A stretch of DNA of 64,000 nt from CAKZQX01 sp034436755. Its GTDB lineage: Bacteria > Chloroflexota > Chloroflexia > Chloroflexales > Chloroflexaceae. The DNA is taken from positions 1 to 64,000 of the forward strand of contig DAOTVB010000074.1 of NCBI GenBank assembly GCA_034436755.1, given 5' to 3'. Shown piece after piece: positions 61,501 through 64,000 of this stretch; within the stretch, counting starts at the first letter, position 1, and each line of letters opens with the position of its first letter. The notes beneath the pieces were generated by a model. That model did not search any database. It was given only the letters and a program-made list of their open reading frames with translations, and was not told the origin of the DNA. Made by a program: the position numbers and the translations under genes.

Positions 61501-64000
61501 TAGATCAACCAGGTTGGGGATCGCTGTCTGGGCCAGCCGGGATTGGAGTTGCCCAAAGCCCTGCTCGATATCCGCCTGGGTGGGATGTTCGGGGAAGGTC
61601 AGGCCCAGTTGCTGCAAGAACTGCAATGCAATCGTGATAGCCTGCGCCTGGCGGGACTGGACGGAGTAGGCGCGTATCCGGCTCTCTGCGACGGTCACCT
61701 GATCCAGCAGGGTGCGGGCGTTGCCGATGACAACACCGGCATACTCTTCCATCAGCGCAAAATCGCCATTGAGCAAGGCCGTCTCCGTCGCAGTCACGTA
61801 GAGTTCCAGCGTGAGATCATACGCCCTCTGCCAGGCATCTGCGGGCAGGAGTTCCATCCCGACATGCAGATACCGCAGTGCCGAGTCATACGCTGTGGCC
61901 GCTTGTGCCCGCCCGCCGGCCAGCAGATTCAACCGGGCCAGCTCGATCTTTTCCGCCAACTGCTCGACAAACGCCGTTGCGTGATTCAGTTGATTGACAA
62001 TATCGAAGATCGCCTCCGGGAGGGCTTCCGGCGGGGTGTTGGCGAGCAGCAACCGCCCGATGTGCGCATGAATGGCACTGCGGCGATCCGGTTCAATCAG
62101 GGAGTAGGCCGCCTGCTGAATCCGGTCGTGCGCAAACTTGAACACGGCCCCTGCGGTTGCGCCATCCAGCGCGGACATGGGCGCCGGAGACAGCGCGCCA
62201 TCCTCCAGAATTGACAGCGATTTGTAGTGATCATCCAGCGGAATGAGCAGACCTTCCGCAACACCGGCCAGCAGATGGTTGAGCGTCTCAGCGGCAGGAT
62301 GTTCGCTAATAATGGTCAGCGTTTTCAGATCGAAGCTATTGCCCACACACGCCGCTAACTTCAGCATGTTTTGGGTGGCCGGCGTGAGGCGACTGATTTT
62401 TCCCGCCAGCAGATCGATCACATTGTCAGTTACAGCTCGGGCCCGGATCTCATCAACATCCCAGGTCCAGCGACCCTTTTGCCCACCACCACGCGCCGGC
62501 GGGGTAAAGGTCAGCAGATCGTCATCAACCAGGGACTGGATAAACTGGTTGCCAAAGAAGGCATTGCCGGCTGTCTTTGCGTACACCAGTCTACTCAAGG
62601 ACTGGCTATACGACCGGCTACAGTTCAGACTGTCGGCAACCAGGGCCGCAACATCATCCTCACTGAGATTGCCCACCGGAATGTGGCTGATCGTGGCGGC
62701 GGCTTTTTCGATATCGGCCAGCGTCAGGCGCAACGGATGGCCCGCCGGCACCTCGTTGTCGCGGTACGAGCCAATGATCAGGAGATGCTGCATGTCGGGA
62801 TCGGTCAGCAAGAGGTTGAGCAGCCGTAACGATGCCGCATCGGCCCACTGCAGATCATCAATAAAGATGACCAGCGGATGCTGTGCGCCACTGATGGCCT
62901 GAACAAACCGGGTGAAAGTACGATGCAGGCGATGCTCGGCCTCCTGCGGCCCGGCGGGCGGGACGGCAGGTTGCGCGCCGATCACCTGTTTCAGGCTGGG
63001 GATAATGTCGATCAGGATTTGTCCATTGTCGCCAACCGCCTGCAGAATATTCTTTTGCCAGCGCGCAATGCTCGCGGCACTCTCGGTGAGAATGTGGGTG
63101 CAGAACTGGTGAAACGCCCGGCTGAATGCATAGTAGGGAATATTGCGTTGATACTGATCAAACTTGCCGGAGATAAAATCCCCGCGTTTCTCGGTCATCG
63201 GTTTATGCACTTCTTGCACCAGCGCGGTTTTCCCCACGCCGGAGTACCCCGTGACCAGAACCAGCTCGGTTGCACCGGAACTTATGCGTGCGAAGGCTTG
63301 CAGTAGAGACCGGATCTCCTGCTCCCGACCATATAGTTTTTGCGGCAGGTGAAACTGCCCGGAGAAGTCTGCCTGGCCCGGCGTAAAATCGGTAATGTCC
63401 GGCAGATCCTCAAGATTATCGAGGCAGTATGCGAGGTCCGCTTTGATGCCGTGCGCCGACTGATAGCGATCCTCAGCATTTTTTGCCAGCAGTTTCATAA
63501 TAATAGCGGAAACCGGCTGGGGAATATCCCGGTTGCGCTCACGCGGCGCAACCGGCCGGCGGGCAATGTGGCAATGCACCAGTTCCAGCGGATCATCCGT
63601 TGCAAACGGCAGGCTTCCCGTCAATAGTTCATACAGAGTGACACCCAGCGAATAGAAATCGGTGCGGTAGTCGAGACTGCGATTCATCCGTCCGGTTTGC
63701 TCCGGTGAAATATAGGCCAGCGTGCCTTCCAGCACCCCCGGATTGTTGATAACGGGATTTTCGCGGGGCAGGCGCGTCGCAATGCCGAAATCAATAATCT
63801 TCAACTGGCCGGTCGCCGGATTCAGGACAATATTGTGCGGATTAATATCTTTATGAATAATGTGCGAGTCATGGATCTCCCCCAGAACGCGGGTAATTTG
63901 AATGCCAATCTTTAAAAACGCTTCCAGTTGTTCGGCACACAGTACAAACTTGCCGGAGTCACGTAAGATCGTTAATGATTCAGCCCCGAAATCCTCAAAA
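58534..64000 (-). CDS. Ser/Thr kinase-AAA ATPase-GAF-PAS-histidine kinase hybrid, 5' end missing
   Basis: About 1821 residues are inside the window; the start is beyond the right edge. First comes the C-lobe of a Ser/Thr kinase: IIHKDINPHNIVLNP, KIIDFGIATRL and GTLAYISPEQTGRMN. Then an AAA/STAND ATPase (VTGYSGVGKTALVQEV, LVIFIDDLQWADAASLRLL), a long alpha-helical TPR-like region, a GAF domain (ISNRRDTPLISEAI, LLYLENNLTTGAF), a PAS domain, HisKA with FLANMSHELRTPLSAILGF, and HATPase (SNAVKFTVAGEVRLTL, GTGLGLSISRRL). This is the architecture known from cyanobacteria and Chloroflexota. It lacks a receiver domain, so the partner regulator is elsewhere. Confidence 0.93.
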   Translation of the reverse strand, partial: FEDFGAESLTILRDSGKFVLCAEQLEAFLKIGIQITRVLGEIHDSHIIHKDINPHNIVLNPATGQLKIIDFGIATRLPRENPVINNPGVLEGTLAYISPEQTGRMNRSLDYRTDFYSLGVTLYELLTGSLPFATDDPLELVHCHIARRPVAPRERNRDIPQPVSAIIMKLLAKNAEDRYQSAHGIKADLAYCLDNLEDLPDITDFTPGQADFSGQFHLPQKLYGREQEIRSLLQAFARISSGATELVLVTGYSGVGKTALVQEVHKPMTEKRGDFISGKFDQYQRNIPYYAFSRAFHQFCTHILTESAASIARWQKNILQAVGDNGQILIDIIPSLKQVIGAQPAVPPAGPQEAEHRLHRTFTRFVQAISGAQHPLVIFIDDLQWADAASLRLLNLLLTDPDMQHLLIIGSYRDNEVPAGHPLRLTLADIEKAAATISHIPVGNLSEDDVAALVADSLNCSRSYSQSLSRLVYAKTAGNAFFGNQFIQSLVDDDLLTFTPPARGGGQKGRWTWDVDEIRARAVTDNVIDLLAGKISRLTPATQNMLKLAACVGNSFDLKTLTIISEHPAAETLNHLLAGVAEGLLIPLDDHYKSLSILEDGALSPAPMSALDGATAGAVFKFAHDRIQQAAYSLIEPDRRSAIHAHIGRLLLANTPPEALPEAIFDIVNQLNHATAFVEQLAEKIELARLNLLAGGRAQAATAYDSALRYLHVGMELLPADAWQRAYDLTLELYVTATETALLNGDFALMEEYAGVVIGNARTLLDQVTVAESRIRAYSVQSRQAQAITIALQFLQQLGLTFPEHPTQADIEQGFGQLQSRLAQTAIPNLVDLPTMTAPTHLAAMRIITATAPPAYQSNQSLLLLLIFKQIELSLNYGNTGESITGYATYGLILCGVFDDVETGYQFGQLALELADRLNDKATRCITVQLHYTFIHHWKHHVKEAFQPLLVAYQHGLETGALQYAAISAHVYTYYAYLVGQELGPVEQELATFAQAIARLNQAPTLNWQKVFWQSALNLLGQASDPRQLVGQAFDETVSLPQLEQGNDILVLFVIYYNKMMLCYLFQDYPQARAHADQAVRYIHGNVAVFGVAIFYLYDSLTLLAAYPDAAEAEQPALLERVAANQVKMQHWAEHAPMNYLHKWYLVAAEQARVLGQEAEAGAYYDRAIELAKTHEYTNEEALAYELAGQFYLARGRARLAEFYLHDAHYAYQRWGAVAKVQNLEQRFGAILTGSLPHPPQRQTSSAATSTPSTAQALDIQTMLRAAHTLSSEIVLPRLLENMMRLVIENAGAEKGFLLLPRDEQWCIAAEGAVQQAEVRVVQSVPPLPISNRRDTPLISEAIINYVMHTQQSLVVQDARQEEQFAHDAYIVAQRPKSVLCMPLLHQGRLTGLLYLENNLTTGAFTPERLEMLQLLSSQAAVSIENARLYADVHSSEQKYRAVFEESRDMIFISATDGQIIDVNPACETLLGYTRPEALQLNALSVYVNSADRTRLLEVLNRYGSVEDFAVKLRRKNGDVVEALVTATVRLAEDDALLGYQGIVRDITAQKAAEQERLRAVELQKAKETAEAANQAKSAFLANMSHELRTPLSAILGFAQLTRRNPNNPDNTQKYLDIIIQSGEHLQNLFNQVLDLSKIEAGRITLDKTTFDLVDMLRDLEAMFALEVAQKELQFVVDCDADLPRMIHADQVKLRQVLMNLLSNAVKFTVAGEVRLTLRRQEPGGTLPAETVAPPAACCLHIAVSDTGPGIAPHEMDTLFEAFVQTKSGRRAKKGTGLGLSISRRLVQLMGGDIQVESMPDQGTTFAFQIQVDVVEETTIT

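Noticed and set aside
1..64000. tRNA, rRNA, prophage or integrase-bounded island
   Set aside because: No cloverleaf, rRNA core motif, integrase, or phage structural gene was recognised; small RNAs cannot be excluded by reading alone.

Overview
The window looks like a chromosome segment of a filamentous anoxygenic phototroph of the Chloroflexota (order Chloroflexales, Chloroflexus/Roseiflexus-like). The main reason is a nearly complete set of 3-hydroxypropionate bi-cycle genes of the glyoxylate-assimilation branch (meh, smtA, smtB, mct, mcl, mch; 48.7-58.5 kb). Supporting signs are DUF4012 and DUF2723 membrane proteins, an FMN-riboswitch-controlled RibXY-type transporter, a mevalonate-type decarboxylase gene, many PAS/GAF sensors and a giant kinase-ATPase-histidine kinase. 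The genus assignment is inference. No rRNA or tRNA gene was recognised.

Layout. 0-5 kb: an incomplete NusG/RfaH-like gene, a DUF4012 protein, an LPXTG-type surface protein and a DUF2723 protein. 5-14 kb: YihY and AI-2E-type membrane proteins, a PAS/GAF/GGDEF/EAL protein with a broken GGDEF remnant upstream, and a P-type cation ATPase. 14.5-19 kb: a polysaccharide block (two GT4 glycosyltransferases and a flippase). 18.9-21.3 kb: ribY and ribX behind an FMN riboswitch with a terminator. 21.7-26.8 kb: a multi-PAS/STAS sensor, a BASS/ACR3-like transporter and a LysE exporter. 26.8-31.9 kb: an accessory stretch with an eight-copy palindromic tandem array, a putative toxin-antitoxin pair, a divergent diadenylate-cyclase-like protein, a Type II restriction-modification system with a controller protein, and a small inverted-repeat element. 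31.9-38.2 kb: three large glycosyltransferase-like membrane proteins. 38.5-43.3 kb: enolase, IMP dehydrogenase (with a clear promoter and leader terminator) and a (di)phosphomevalonate decarboxylase. 44-48.7 kb: a large P-loop/HEAT-repeat protein coupled to an unusual membrane-anchored response regulator. 48.7-58.5 kb: the carbon-fixation cluster, interrupted by an SQR-like flavoprotein and a 64-residue protein. 58.5-64 kb: a hybrid Ser/Thr kinase-AAA-GAF-PAS-histidine kinase running off the window.

How the parts work together. Mcl, Mch, Mct and Meh interconvert methylmalyl-CoA, the two mesaconyl-CoA isomers and citramalyl-CoA, and SmtA/B supply malyl-CoA from malate and succinyl-CoA. Together they assimilate glyoxylate and regenerate acetyl-CoA. 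The polysaccharide and glycosyltransferase genes form at least three groups with a probable cell-surface role. The intergenic DNA is strikingly repetitive: degenerate heptamer arrays with a different motif at most loci, several hairpin families, and palindromic dispersed elements. Some of these lie inside functional features (the riboswitch P3 arm, the flippase coding sequence, gene stop codons).
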